Below, one piece after another: positions 19,909 through 31,008 of a stretch of 64,000 nt of DNA (position 1 is its first letter; each line of letters starts with the position of its first letter). Position numbers and translations under genes: made by a program. Source of the DNA: Bidens hawaiensis (Eukaryota > Streptophyta > Magnoliopsida > Asterales > Asteraceae). The notes beneath the pieces are model-generated. The model was not told the DNA's origin, searched no databases, and worked only from the letters and a program-made list of their open reading frames with translations. The DNA is taken from NCBI GenBank assembly GCA_021521415.1, contig JAIQDT010002995.1, positions 186,001 through 250,000 on the forward strand, read 5' to 3'.

Positions 19909-22900
19909 GAACAGTTGAACAGGGCTGCCAACAATCAATGGGTTGTGGATAGCGGCTGTTCCCGGCACATGACGGGTAACAAGAAATTGTTACACGACTT
20001 GAAACCTGTTCAAGGAGGAAGAGTGAGTTTCGCAGGAGAGAGCGGTGGGAGGATTACAGGAATAGGGACGGTGTCGAATGGAAAGATGACTTTGGAGAAA
20101 GTGAACTTTGTTGAAGAACTGAAGCACAATCTGCTGAGTGTTTCGCAGATCTGTGACAAGGATTACACCGTGCATTTTACCAATAATGAGGCGATTGTGT
20201 TGCATCCTGGTTTTAAGATACCCGAGGAATGGATTCTTATGAAGGCTCCAAGAGTGAATAGTACGTATATCATGGATATGAGGTCGACTGAGATGGCCAC
20301 AGAAGAATCGTGTCTTCTGTCAAAAGCAACTGAATCGGAGTCAGAGTTGTGGCATAGGAGAATGGGGCATATTCATCTTCGGAAAATGAACTACCTTGTC
20401 AAAAATGGGCTTGTGCTGGGTCTTCCCTTGAAGAATTTCAACTTTGAAGAAAAATGCTTATCATGCAAAAAGGGAAAGCAACACAAGAAATCCCATCTCA
20501 CCAAGAAGGTCAATTCAATTGTCAGTACCCTAGAATTACTTCACATGGATCTCTTCGGTCCCGTGAATGTAAAAAGTCTAGGAGGAACAACTTACTGCTA
20601 GGTGATCACTGATGATTTCTCTCGATATTCCTGGGTATATTTCCTGAAGTCAAAGGATGAAACAGTGCAGATGGTAAAGAATTTGATTACCAAGGTTGAG
20701 AATATCATGGGGAATCGGGTTAAATTCATCAGGAGTGACAATGGAACTGAGTTCAAGAACTATGAGATGGAGATCTTCTGCTTACAGAAGGGGATAGAAC
20801 ACCAATACAGCGCACCGTATACTCCGCAATAAAATGGAGTGGCTGAGAGGAAGAACATAACCTTAATTGAAGGAGCCAGAACCATGCTGGCTGATTCAAA
20901 ACTTCCCGTGATGTTCTGGCCTGAAGCTGTTGCAACAGCCTGTTATATCCTTAATAGAGTGTTAACTGTTAAAAGATTAAATAAAACCTGTTATGAACTT
21001 ATGCATGGGAGAAAGCCCAACTTGAGTGGTCTTGAACCATTCGGGTCCCCGTGTTCGATATTAAAGACCAATTCTAAATTTGGTGAAGTAGCCGACGAAG
21101 GAATCTTAGTCGGATACGTTGTTGGGACTCCCAACAGACGGGTCTTTAATACATCGACCAGCAAGGTTGAGGTGGTCTGTAACACTGATATCGCAAGTTA
21201 CAAATCACCAAAACCAAGCACGGGACCCGCTGGGGTTTTCGACTATGATAGACTTTTTAAATCTTTTAACATGCCTTATTTGGATTTTGCAGAAGTTGAG
21301 GAAAGAATTGCTACGAAGATGATATGCGATGAGGAAGACACTTTGGTGCAACGACCACAGTATGATGAATGTCAGCCTTCCTCGTCAAATGCTGTCAATA
21401 CCCCTGCTGCCTCTACTGAAGAGGAATTCATCAATCCATTTCACTCTCAACATCAATCACCCATTGATGAGCTATCTTCGAACTTGGAAGATAATATGAA
21501 TGTCAGTTCGGTTCCGACTACGAGAATTCACAAAGATCATCCTTTGGAGAACGTGATAGGTGATCTGTCTGCCGGTGTACAAACAAGAAAAAGCTTGAAT
21601 GAGCACACCTGTGTTTACACAAGCATTAAAGACACGGGCATTATCAACGAATGCTTGTACACCTGCTTCATCAGCCAGATTGAACCAAAGAACTATCAAA
21701 TGGCTCTTAAGGACAGCTCGTGGGTCGAAGCCATGCAAGAAGAGTTAGCTCAGTTTAAGAAAATGGAAGTATGGAATCTGGTTGAAAAACCGAAGAATGT
21801 GCATGCGATAGGCACGAAATGGGTCTTCAAATGTAAGAGAGATGAGAAAGGGATTGTTATCAGGAACAAGGCGAGGCTGGTTGTTAAAGGCTTTAATCAG
21901 CAAGAGGGGATTGATTACAATGAGGTGTTTGCTCCTATGGCAAGATTGGAAGCCATTCGTTTGTTTTTGGCATTTGCTGCTCAGAAGGAGATGAAGGTCT
22001 TTCAGTTGGATGTGAAGAGTGCGTTCCTAAACGGTAAAGTCGATGAGGTTGTGTACGTTGAGCAACCTCCGGGTTTTCCGGACCCTGACTTTCCTGATCA
22101 CGTGTACAAGCTAAGTAAAGCGCTGTATGGACTACATCAGGCACCTCGTGCCTGGTATTCAACCTTATCAGATTACTTGCTTGAGAATGAGTTTGAAAGA
22201 GGTAAAATTGATAGCACATTGTTCTTCAAGAGAAAGGGTAGCGACTTTCTGCTGGTGCAAGTCTACGTGGACGACATTATTTTTGCTGCATCAAGAGTCT
22301 CCATGTGTCAGGAGTTTGAGGCCGTCATGAAGAAGAGATTTGAAATGAGTGCTATGGGTGAACTAACTTTCTTTTTAGGATTGCAGGTTGATCAGAAGAA
22401 AGACGGGATGTTCATTCATCAGACGAAGTATGTCCATGATGTTCTTAAACGCTTCAAGATGGAGGACAGCACTCCATATGATACTCCAGTCTGCGTCAAT
22501 CACAAATTGGGTGCTGATTCAGACAACGATGCAGACGTGGACCCAAGCCAATATCGGGCAATTATAGGTTCTTTAATGTACTTAACTGCTTCTAGGCCTG
22601 ATATAATGTTTGCTGTTTGTCTTTGTGCACGCTTTCAGGCAAACCCAAAAGAATCTCATTTGAAGGGTGCAAAGAGGATACTGCGGTATCTCAAAGGCAA
22701 GCCGAAGCTGGGGTTGTGGTACTCGAAAGGAGGAGACTTGGAGCTAGTCGCTTACACAGATTCTGATTATGGAGGGTGCAATCAGAGTCGGAAGTCTACA
22801 ACTGGTGGATGTCAGTTTCTTGGTGGCAGACTAGTGTCCTGGCAATGCAAGAAGCAGACCTCAGTCGCAATTTCAACCTGTGAAGCAGAATACATGGCAG

Positions 22901-23211
22901 CATCCAACTGCTGCTCCCAGGTTCTTTGGATTCAACAACAGTTGCGCGATTATGGTCTGAATTTCTCACTTACTCCTATTTGCATTGATAACTCTGCTGC
23001 TATCTCAGTAACTAACAATCCCGTAAAGCACAGTAAAACTAAACATATTGACATACGTCATCATTTTATACGGGATTGTGCTGAGAAGAAACTGATTGTG
23101 CTCGAGAAGGTTGACACGTTAGATAATTTCGCTGACTTGTTCACGAAAGCGTTTGACAAAACTAGATTTCAAAACCTTGTTGAGCTGAATGGGATGATCA
23201 ATCCCGAGTAA
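19903..23211 (+). pseudogene. pol: pol of Sirevirus B with two stops in integrase
   Basis: Same frame as gag, no initiating ATG before protease. Protease D-S-G-C-S-R-H-M-T-G (~19950). HHCC finger and integrase core (H-M-D-L-F-G-P ~20545, S-D-N-G-T-E-F ~20737, N-G-V-A-E-R ~20835). RT with Y-V-D-D-I-I-F (~22265), and RNase H with T-D-S-D-Y and E-A-E-Y (~22750-22900). A TAG at 20599-20601 replaces a Leu codon of C, and a TAA at 20830-20832 replaces the Gln before N-G-V-A-E-R. Both stops fall in the integrase core, so this copy cannot make full pol. RT and RNase H are otherwise open for 790 codons. Confidence 0.94.
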
Positions 23212-23295
23212 CAATGTCGTGTGTTTTTGATTAAAAAAAAAAAAAAAAAAAAACGTCACTATCGCTTAGAATTATGTCGGTTGCCTCAGTTTGAA

Positions 23296-23360
23296 GGACA
23301 TGTCTTCGGATATGTTTGGTCCTCATTTCTACTTGTAGAATATGAGGATAGCCATTAACC
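23296..23360 (+). ncRNA. double-hairpin RNA motif, copy 1 (element B)
   Basis: The outer stem is GGAC/GTCC and the inner stem ATGTC/GATAT closed by a TTCG tetraloop, with a bulge on the 3' side. The second hairpin has stems CTCAT/ATGAG and TTCTAC/GTAGAA. GGATAGCCATTAACC follows. Compared with C, one inner pair changes from G-U to A-U, preserving pairing. Confidence 0.55.
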
Positions 23361-23441
23361 AGATGACAGAAAGTAACCGGGGCGGTTTATGATGTGTTTT
23401 TATTCTTTCGCTGAAAATTAATCGATCATACTTAGTTAGAA

Positions 23442-23504
23442 GGACACATACTTGTATGTGGTCGGTCCAGCTGATCCTTTGGATCTTCGGGATAGCCGTT
23501 CACC
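23442..23504 (+). ncRNA. double-hairpin RNA motif, copy 2 (element B)
   Basis: The outer stem is GGAC/GTCC, the inner ACATA/TATGT with a CTTG loop, then hairpin GATCC-ttt-GGATC and GGATAGCCGTTCACC. It lies 146 bases after copy 1 with the same order of parts. Confidence 0.55.
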
Positions 23505-24088
23505 TGAAGACTGTGATTTGGTCGGGGCGATTGAAGTTAAATTTTTCTTTTCGGGAGATGAAATTATTTTTCATGTCTACTACTTCGTAAGAAGTACCTT
23601 TACTATGTTTAATAGAAAATTGATCTAACCTTGGAAAGTGATAGATATACTGATTCTGTGTGCTTAACTAGTGAAGTTATTAGGCCTAAAAGACTTTAGA
23701 ACAGTCATTGTATGTCATGGTAGCTTTTTATGGTGCGTAAAAGTAGAAGTGATACTAACTAAATCTACTCGATTTTTTGTGGAAACTCCTTAAGAGTTGT
23801 GCATGTCTTCATAAATATCTTTCCGAATGATAGGCAGAAAAGCGATTACCCAGTCATACACGAGCCCGTGAGTGTTCTGATTCCCGTGAAGATAGCGTGT
23901 CAAGACACTGCAGTGATCCAGATTCGGGACTTGCAGTTGTTTTCTACTTGAAGTTTGTGTATATACATATTAAAAAAAAAATATTTCTAGAGTTCATAAT
24001 GTTAATGATTCTCAATCAAGACACAAGAAGGTGAATAGGAAGCAGAGACTAAGATCGAAGAGTAATTGTTACTTAATCAGACACTACG

Positions 24089-24156
24089 GGTCGAAGTCAA
24101 TTCGGGGTGACTTGGGGAAAGCCAAATACGCTTTGAGAATAGATAGGAGGCATCAT
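24089..24156 (+). other. conserved non-coding block of Sirevirus UTR (element B)
   Basis: Nearly identical to 54541-54609 in C and clearly related to 5953-6019 in A (core GTCAATTCGGGGTGACTTGG, then AAAGCCAAATACGCTTTGAG). Role unknown. Confidence 0.6.
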
Positions 24157-24534
24157 AATCTCTGAGTTGTTGCCCACTTAAATTTTGAGCTTAATTGAAC
24201 CTAACTCGTATCACATAAACGATGAAAACCATTTTAAGTATATTACCTGCTTACAACCTGTTTCTTTATGTCATAATACAGCTGAACACGGATCTGTGTG
24301 ACAGTCACGAAATTAGTATGATTCCTGTTCGGATCTTTTCTAACACATGGTAGTCCCTGTCGAGACTGAAATTTGATCCCGTGTACTTTAATTTTTCAAA
24401 TTTTTGTTACTTTTGTATTTGTTTGATTTTATACCTGGTTACTTGGTCTTGATCGTAGCATTTAACACTTTAAAGGATGTTTTTAAAACTTTATAGAAAA
24501 TTGTTAAAAGTGTAGGGGTTTGTTTTGTAAATAC

Positions 24535-24615
24535 AGGCGAACTTGATCATAACTTCGCCTGGAATAGGCGAAGTTATCGATAACTTCGCCTGTACTAACT
24601 TTGACCCTATATAAA
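24535..24615 (+). promoter_or_regulatory. presumed internal ORF3 promoter (element B)
   Basis: Two GGCGAA palindromes (24535-24560 and ~24566-24592, each about 26 bases) are followed by CTATATAAA (24607-24615). This repeats the palindrome-TATA arrangement of the LTR. C has the same module at 54967-55060. About 135 bases downstream is a donor-like AAAG/GTGTGT. Confidence 0.55.
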
Positions 24616-24749
24616 GGAATTTAAAGGTCAAACAGTTTCATTATTTCAAACTTCAGCGAACTTATACTCCGACACTTTAGCGAAGTTATCGATCAGTTTG
24701 TATCCATCTTCTGTGCCTTAACCTTACTTCGATTCAAATCAAATTAAAG

Positions 24750-25290
24750 GTGTGTAGGGTTCGATTATCATATTATCATTGTCTATTGAGGTTAATCATC
24801 GGTCGTTTCGACTCGATTATCGACCTCGTCTTTCGAAACCTTAAACACCCGATTTCAAACTTGTTTTTACGTGATAGTAAACTACTTGAACGTCTAAAAC
24901 TTCATAAAATCATGTATTTCGGAGTCCTCGATCTCCGAAATCATCATCTACACGTCGTTCGTAAATCCTAACTGTTGCCGATTCGAATTCGGCGAAGTTA
25001 CAGTTTAGGCGAAGTTATCCGTAACTTCGCCTGAGGTTTAACTTCGCCTGATTATTGATTTTGAAACAGTTTATGAGGCGATGTTGTGATTAGGCGAAGT
25101 TATCCGTAACTTCGCCTGGACCATTTTACTTAACTATTATCAGACGAATTTCAAGTTGACGCGAAGTTGTTTCCCAACTTCGCCTCACCTTTAACTTCGC
25201 CTATACAGAATTGATCACAACTTCGCTCATGGTAACAGGCGAACTTGTGATTCGCTTTGACGTTTATCTAACTTAACCTGTTTGTTGCAG
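24750..25290 (+). other. candidate 5'UTR intron of ORF3 (element B)
   Basis: Donor ATTAAAG/GTGTGT, acceptor TGTTTGTTGCAG/ATATGG; the ORF3 ATG follows two bases later. The 541 bases hold many GGCGAAGTT palindrome units (24992-25246). The counterpart in C is 55199-55782. Confidence 0.5.
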
Positions 25291-25292
25291 AT

Positions 25293-28184
25293 ATGGCTGC
25301 TGTTGCTGGAGCAGGTGGTGCAGGCGGTGATGACGGAGGTGATAACCAGAGGCAGTTCTTCTCGGGTCACAACATGTATATCACACTAGACCCGGAGGCG
25401 AGCGGAGTTGATGATTTCCGCGAAATCATCACATTTCTGTTACGCTCGAGGATATTCCACGCCATTACAACAACTCTGCCGATATCCTTACCCAACATTG
25501 AGGATTTCTGGCAGACCGTGGAATACGACTGTAGAGTCGAACCCCCGGTGATGCGCGCAACAGTAAACAATCAGATTGTTCAGTTCTCTTCTGAACATAT
25601 CCGGACGGCTCTGCGGTTTGGAAATGAAACAAGGGAGGACCCGACAGAGTTTGTAGCTCCTTTCCGTGATGGAGCGTTTTTGAGGATGGGTTATTCTGGT
25701 CCCTTGGGGGATTCGCAGAGAAGGAAGGGATTTCTGCTTGACCAGTGGCGCTTTCTCATACATGTCATGATCGTTTGCATGTCAGGGAGAAAGGCGGGCA
25801 CTGATGGCATGGGCGCGATCATGCAGTCAGCGATGACTGCTCTGACATACAACAAGCGATTCAGCTTTAGTCAGATGGTCTTTTATAAGATTGATCGTCA
25901 ACGAAGAGCGATGGCGCGTGACCGATTCATCATGTATCCAAGATTCCTACAAATGATCTTGAATCATGTTGCTCCAACGCTTCCTCAGCGTCGTCCGATC
26001 CGATATGTCGAAAGTGTGAATAAACGGATCTTCGCCCAATGTAGATCCTCCAGTGCGAGGAGCAAACCTGAGCTCCGTCCTCGACATACTCCACTTTTTG
26101 GGTACTTAATCAACCCAAGGTATGTACCTGCTCAAGGGGACGAGTTTAGGGACCCGACACCACAACAGGCAGGAGCACCTCAAGCTATACCTGCTGCTCC
26201 TGTTGTGTCCCCGGAGGAGAACGTGGACCTTGATGCAGAATTTGGTGGTCAAGGCTTCTTTGATATGGATCGGGTGGATCCAGAGGAGATTGTACAGGTT
26301 CCGGTTGAACGTGCTTCGACTGTGAATGTTACTAGGACAGCTGCTACGGTGGCTGGTTCTGATTCTGATGATGAAGTGGCAGAGGCGAGAAAGATTAAGG
26401 TAACTCGAGAAAGAATACATGGGAAAAGAAAGAGAACAGATGATGCTAGCGAGTCAGATTATGAGGAAGAGGTACAACAGTTGATACGGAGGTCAAGAAG
26501 GGAACGGGTAGGTGCAGGATCGGGAGCGGGTGAGAGCTCTAGGGTGGTACGTTTCACTCCACCAGCACTATCCGGTATGACAATGGTTCCCTCAACGCTA
26601 CAGGTTACAAGGCCAAGCGCTACGGGTGTTCCCGTGGTGGCTACCTCATCTACATTCGGCCTCCCACCCTCTACTTTCCAACTTTCGACTCCTGAGATCG
26701 TTTCATTGCCGCCTCCGACCGTTACTCCATCGGAGGTCATGGCACAATTTATAGAGTCGACTGTTGTGGCCACTGCAGGGTTATCGGTGACGATACCACC
26801 TGCGGTTACGTCTATTTCTACTTCTGAAGTCCCGGTGACATCGGAAATCCCTCCTCAGTATACTCAAGATTTATCACATATGAGGTTCGATTTCGATGCA
26901 ACCCTATCAGACTCAGAACGAATAGCAGCACTTGAACGGGTCGTGGCAGAGCAGTCAAGGGTGAATCTTATCCAGACCCAGGCTATTCAACGCCTAGTTG
27001 CAGAGAATCAGATGCAGTCGTCCCTGCTGGTAGAACATGGAAAGATCATAGATGCTCTGAAGGAGTTCTTGGCATCTCAGGGGGAGACGAGCTGTAAAGG
27101 CGATGAGTTGAGGACCAAGAGAAGAAATGATAGAGATGATGATCCCAATGCGTCGAAAGATGCAGGTGGTGAGCTACCAAGAACTGATCAAGCTCTTGGA
27201 ACTTCCACAACTCAGGGGGAGTCGACAACTGCAGCTGGTGGTGATGATGTGGTGGTGGTGGACGTAGAGGAGATGGATGATGGTGTGGTTGGTGATGATG
27301 ATGTATTACCGAGGGATGTGATTGAGAAGATTGGAGAAGAGATTGTGATTGATAATGAGATAGAAGAGGGAGAGATAGTAGAGGAGAAGGTGGAGCATGA
27401 GATACCGCAAGTCGAGAACGTAGATATGAGTCAACAGATTGGGAATGATGAGTCTGAATGGGAAGAGCAGCCTAGATGGAAGGAAGGCTATGCTCAGTGG
27501 TTCGTCAAAACGAAGAAACCGGCGGTCCCTACAATGTTTAAGAAGAGTTACAACATTAAAGGCTATGCTGAAGCGAAGAAAGGGATTATTTGTTGGATAT
27601 ATAATGAGCAGTTGAGGCTCTTCGTGATTAAAAGGTATAACGGCGTTCAGTACTTTAAAAGGATGTTAAGATCGTTGAATACACTGCCAGAATGTGAGGT
27701 GAAAGACTTAGCCAAATTGGGGTTGATAAACCGAAGTGACGATAATATGGCTAGAGTTATTGGGAAAATTGTGTGGAAAGAGAGTGTAAAAGAGAAGAAA
27801 TTTGAGCTGTTGAAACCACAAAAGGGAAAACTTGTTGAAGACAAGGATAGAGGTTTAAGAGCTGATGGAAAACCTTGGATGATTATGAAGTATAAACCAA
27901 TCCGGTGTTTGAAAGAAGTACCGATGAAATTAATGCCCAAGGATGTGCTTAAAGACCTAAAGTGGTGGTATGTAGATTGTGAGACGGCTGAGGCAGTGAT
28001 GGAAGACGAGGATGAACAAGAGGTGCTAAGAGTTTACGATCCGATGCACTTGGTAAACTTATCGCAAGCTGATTTGCAGGTGTTGAATGACAAGAAGATA
28101 TTTTATATTCCTGCTTGGAAAGACGAAGCGAGAAAATATCAAAGAGTTATCTCGGTTTGTGTTCGAGAAGGAGTGCATGCTTGA
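25293..28184 (+). CDS. Sirevirus ORF3 protein (env-like position), intact in B
   Basis: 963 aa from ATG 25293. Residues ~20-260 form a conserved domain shared with A and C (F-W-Q-T-V-E-Y, W-R-F-L-I-H, F-S-Q-M-V-F-Y, Y-P-R-F-L-Q-M-I). A Pro/Ser/Thr-rich segment spans ~300-530 with basic patches. A coiled coil is at ~539-600, and a strongly acidic stretch at ~640-720. A conserved C-terminal domain (~722-963; L-R-S-L-N-T-L-P-E-C, W-W-Y-V-D-C) completes it. There is no signal peptide, membrane helix or Cys-rich ectodomain, so an envelope role is not supported. The stop lies 71 bases before the 3' LTR. Function unknown. Confidence 0.9.
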   Translation: MAAVAGAGGAGGDDGGDNQRQFFSGHNMYITLDPEASGVDDFREIITFLLRSRIFHAITTTLPISLPNIEDFWQTVEYDCRVEPPVMRATVNNQIVQFSSEHIRTALRFGNETREDPTEFVAPFRDGAFLRMGYSGPLGDSQRRKGFLLDQWRFLIHVMIVCMSGRKAGTDGMGAIMQSAMTALTYNKRFSFSQMVFYKIDRQRRAMARDRFIMYPRFLQMILNHVAPTLPQRRPIRYVESVNKRIFAQCRSSSARSKPELRPRHTPLFGYLINPRYVPAQGDEFRDPTPQQAGAPQAIPAAPVVSPEENVDLDAEFGGQGFFDMDRVDPEEIVQVPVERASTVNVTRTAATVAGSDSDDEVAEARKIKVTRERIHGKRKRTDDASESDYEEEVQQLIRRSRRERVGAGSGAGESSRVVRFTPPALSGMTMVPSTLQVTRPSATGVPVVATSSTFGLPPSTFQLSTPEIVSLPPPTVTPSEVMAQFIESTVVATAGLSVTIPPAVTSISTSEVPVTSEIPPQYTQDLSHMRFDFDATLSDSERIAALERVVAEQSRVNLIQTQAIQRLVAENQMQSSLLVEHGKIIDALKEFLASQGETSCKGDELRTKRRNDRDDDPNASKDAGGELPRTDQALGTSTTQGESTTAAGGDDVVVVDVEEMDDGVVGDDDVLPRDVIEKIGEEIVIDNEIEEGEIVEEKVEHEIPQVENVDMSQQIGNDESEWEEQPRWKEGYAQWFVKTKKPAVPTMFKKSYNIKGYAEAKKGIICWIYNEQLRLFVIKRYNGVQYFKRMLRSLNTLPECEVKDLAKLGLINRSDDNMARVIGKIVWKESVKEKKFELLKPQKGKLVEDKDRGLRADGKPWMIMKYKPIRCLKEVPMKLMPKDVLKDLKWWYVDCETAEAVMEDEDEQEVLRVYDPMHLVNLSQADLQVLNDKKIFYIPAWKDEARKYQRVISVCVREGVHA

Positions 28185-28244
28185 AGATAGAAGATTGAAG
28201 ATTACAAGACACGTGTTTGAAGCTAAAGAGATGAAGCTACTGCC

Positions 28245-28253
28245 AAGGGGGAG
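28245..28253 (+). other. polypurine tract of element B
   Basis: AAGGGGGAG two bases before the 3' LTR; identical in C (58654-58662). It primes plus-strand DNA synthesis in LTR elements. Confidence 0.85.
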
Positions 28254-28255
28254 TC

Positions 28256-28659
28256 TGTTGGTGCATGATGTCAGTAGTTCAGTGTCGAGTGACTGTAATC
28301 GTGTTAGTTAGATTTGTTTTTGTATGTAGCGAAGTTGCTAACAAGTTCGCTGATATGGGCGAACTTGTTAGACAAGCGAAGTTAGTGACAACTTCGCCTG
28401 AACATGCCAGGCGAAGTTGTCGTGATTATATAAACTTAGGTTACGGCTTAAGTTTATATCATTAATTCAGTATTCGAGTTTTCGTGTATTCGAGTCAGAG
28501 AGAGTCTGTATTAGTGATCATAGTATCACGTGTTAACGGTTGAAATACAACGTGTGTTTGATTATCGTATCGTGTTTTCTATACTCGTAACGTCTTACGT
28601 AGGGATTCCGCACCTACGTAGAACGCGATATCTCGTGTAGATCCGGCTGGGAACCTACA
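28256..28659 (+). repeat. 3' LTR of Sirevirus B
   Basis: 404 bp with about one difference from the 5' LTR, followed by TSD ATGTT (28660-28664). TATA at 28427-28434. ORF 28265-28465 here is an LTR shadow. Confidence 0.96.
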
Positions 28660-31008
28660 ATGTTCTACTGTTTTCTTGACGGATTTTCCAGATATTTCCA
28701 AATTCCCATTGCTCTTGAAGATCAGGAGAAAACCACTTTTACATGTCCATACGGAACATTCGCCTACCGAAGAATGCCATTTGGATTATGTAATGCTCCA
28801 GCCACCTTCCAGCGATGCATGGTGGCTATCTTTCACGAAATGATCGAACACTCTATGGAAGTATTCATGGACGACTTCTCAGTCTTTGGAGACTCCTTCG
28901 ATCATTGTTTAAAAAACCTCGACAAAATGTTAGCCAGGTGTGAGGAAGTAAATCTAGTGCTCAACTGGGAAAAATGTCACTTTATGGTTAAAGAAGACAT
29001 CGTTCTTGGCCACAAGATTTCTCAAAAGGGATTAGAGGTCGATAAAGCAAAAATAGAAACTATCTCTAAACTTCTGCACCCAACCTCAGTAAAAGCTATT
29101 AGAAGTTTTCTAGGTCACGCAGGATTACACCGACGTTTCATAAAAGATTTTTCCAAAATTTCTAAGCCTATGACCAAACTTCTGAAGAAAGACGCACCCT
29201 TTGTCTTCTCTAAAGAATGTGTTGAATCTTTCAACATATTGAAAGGCTAACTTGTCAACGCATCAATCATGACTACACCCGACTGGACCCTTCCATTCGA
29301 AATCATGTGCGATGCAAGTGACTTTGCAGTTGGAGCCGTACTCGGACAACGCAAGGAAAAACATTTTCACCCAATTTACTATGCCAGTAAAACTCTTAAT
29401 GATGCACAAGAGAATTACACCACAACATAAAAAGAGTTACTAGCAGTAGTTTTTGCCTTTGAAAAATTTAGATCATACCTCGTTCTATAAAAAACCATAG
29501 TTTACACCGACCATGCCAAAATACGTTACCTCTTCAATAAGCAAGATGCCAAACCCAGACTTATCCGATGGATCCTGCTACTCCAAGAATTCGACGTAGA
29601 AGTCAAAGACAAAAAAGGAGCAGAAATCGTAGCCGCAGACCACCTCTCACGCTTAGAATTCCCAACGTCAGAAGAACTTCACAAGAAAATTATCAATGAT
29701 AATTTCCCACATTAAATTCTCATGCGCATCCAAGCGGTCATAGTGGAGAAAGATGAAAGTCCTTGGTATGCCGACTTCGCAAACTATTTAGCTTGTAGAA
29801 TCCTAAGAAAAGGACTTTCTCATCAACAACGGAAGAAATTCTTCTCCGACCTTAAGTTCTACTTCTGGGAAGATCCGTACTTTTTTAGGATAGGCGCCGA
29901 TCAAGTTATTCGTAGGTGTGTAGCAGGAAAGGAAGCCTTAGATATTCTCAAACACTGCCATGAAGGACCAACTAGTGGAAACCACGGTACCGCCACTACG
30001 GCCAGAAAAGTATTTGATGCAGGATTTTTCCAGGCCCACCATATACAAAGATACACATGCTTTGATCCAAGCATGCGATGCTTGTCAGAGAGCCGGAAAC
30101 ATCTCATCCAAAAATGAGATGGCTCAGAAAGGCATTCAAATTTGTGAAGTATTTGATGTATGGGGAATAGATTTCATGAGCCCATATCCTAACTCATTCG
30201 GAAATAAATACATCCTTGTAGCAGTCGACTACGTATCTAAATGGGTAGAGGCACAAGCTCTCCCCATTAACGATGCTCGAGTAGTTGTACGATTTCTGAA
30301 AAATTTATTTTCATGATTCGGCACTCCAAAAGCCCTAATCAGTGACAGAGGTGCTCACTTCTGTAAGGCTTTAATGGACAAAGTCCTAGCACGATATGGA
30401 GTTCACCACCGACTGGCAACACCATATCACCCTCATACTAGTGGGCAAGTAGAGGTCTCGAATCGAGGAATTAAAAGGATTTTAGAAAGACCCATAGGGA
30501 TGAATCGCAAAAATTGGGCAGAAAAGTTAGATGACGCTTTGTTGGCCCTTAGGACAGCCTACAAAACCCCCATATGAACGACACCCTTCAAACTAGTTTA
30601 TAGGAAAGCATGTCATCTATCAGTAGAATTAAAACACAAAGCCTACTAGGCTCTCAGAGCAGTGAACTTCGATCTAGTGTCCGCCGGCATGAACCGGGAA
30701 GATCAAATTCCTGGTCTTACAAAGAAAATACTAAACGCTTTCACGATGCCCATTTAAAAGGAAACAAGAAACTCCAAGTTGGCGATCGTGTACTGTTATA
30801 CAACACACGTTTACGTCTTTTCCCATGAAAATTGAAATGACGATGGGCAGGTCCATACATAGTTGAATCAGTCTTTGACTATGGGACAGCAGAGATCTCA
30901 AATTCAAACGGCCAAAAGTTTAAAGTAAATGGACATCGATTAAAACCATATATCGATGGACCATTTGAAGAAATTTCGGAGGTAGTAACCCTCCAACTCC
31001 ATGAATAG
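28660..31008 (+). pseudogene. Athila H pol, second part (RT, RNase H, integrase)
   Basis: Continues the RT exactly at the TSD: F-Y-C-F-L-D-G-F, T-C-P-Y-G-T-F-A-Y-R, F-M-D-D-F-S-V (catalytic Asp pair, ~28865). RNase H follows (M-C-D-A-S-D-F ~29305). The integrase zinc finger and core follow (D-V-W-G-I-D-F ~30157, S-D-R-G-A-H-F ~30342, H-T-S-G-Q-V-E-V ~30435). Stops at 29248-29250, 29428-29430, 29488-29490 and 29713-29715, a frameshift near 30030, then stops at 30314-30316, 30575-30577 and ~30826. The end is at TAG 31006-31008 after V-N-G-H-R-L-K-P-Y. Dead copy. Confidence 0.9.

Larger units (their letters stand above)
23212..24534 (+). other. pol-ORF3 untranslated region of element B
   Basis: No gene. 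It starts with an A-run (about 23233-23254), followed by two double-hairpin motifs, a conserved patch around 23821-23900 (gattacccagtcatacacg core) and the block 24089-24156. Much of it aligns with C (53648-54966) and parts with A. Conservation without coding points to RNA-level or cis-acting function. Confidence 0.75.
16365..28659 (+). mobile_element. Sirevirus B, near-complete and young
   Basis: 12.3 kb with 404-bp LTRs that differ at about one position by eye (an A/T near 16494/28385), a 5-bp TSD ATGTT (16360-16364, 28660-28664), an initiator tRNA-Met PBS and a PPT. The order is gag, pol, 2 kb UTR, ORF3. Gag and ORF3 are open, but pol has two stops inside integrase. Its B-type gag and ORF3 are close homologues of element C's. 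Confidence 0.96.

Noticed and set aside
23209..23220. SIRE1-style stop readthrough from pol into ORF3
   Set aside because: The pol stop is TAA without a CAR-YYA context, and ORF3 starts 2 kb later behind many stops.
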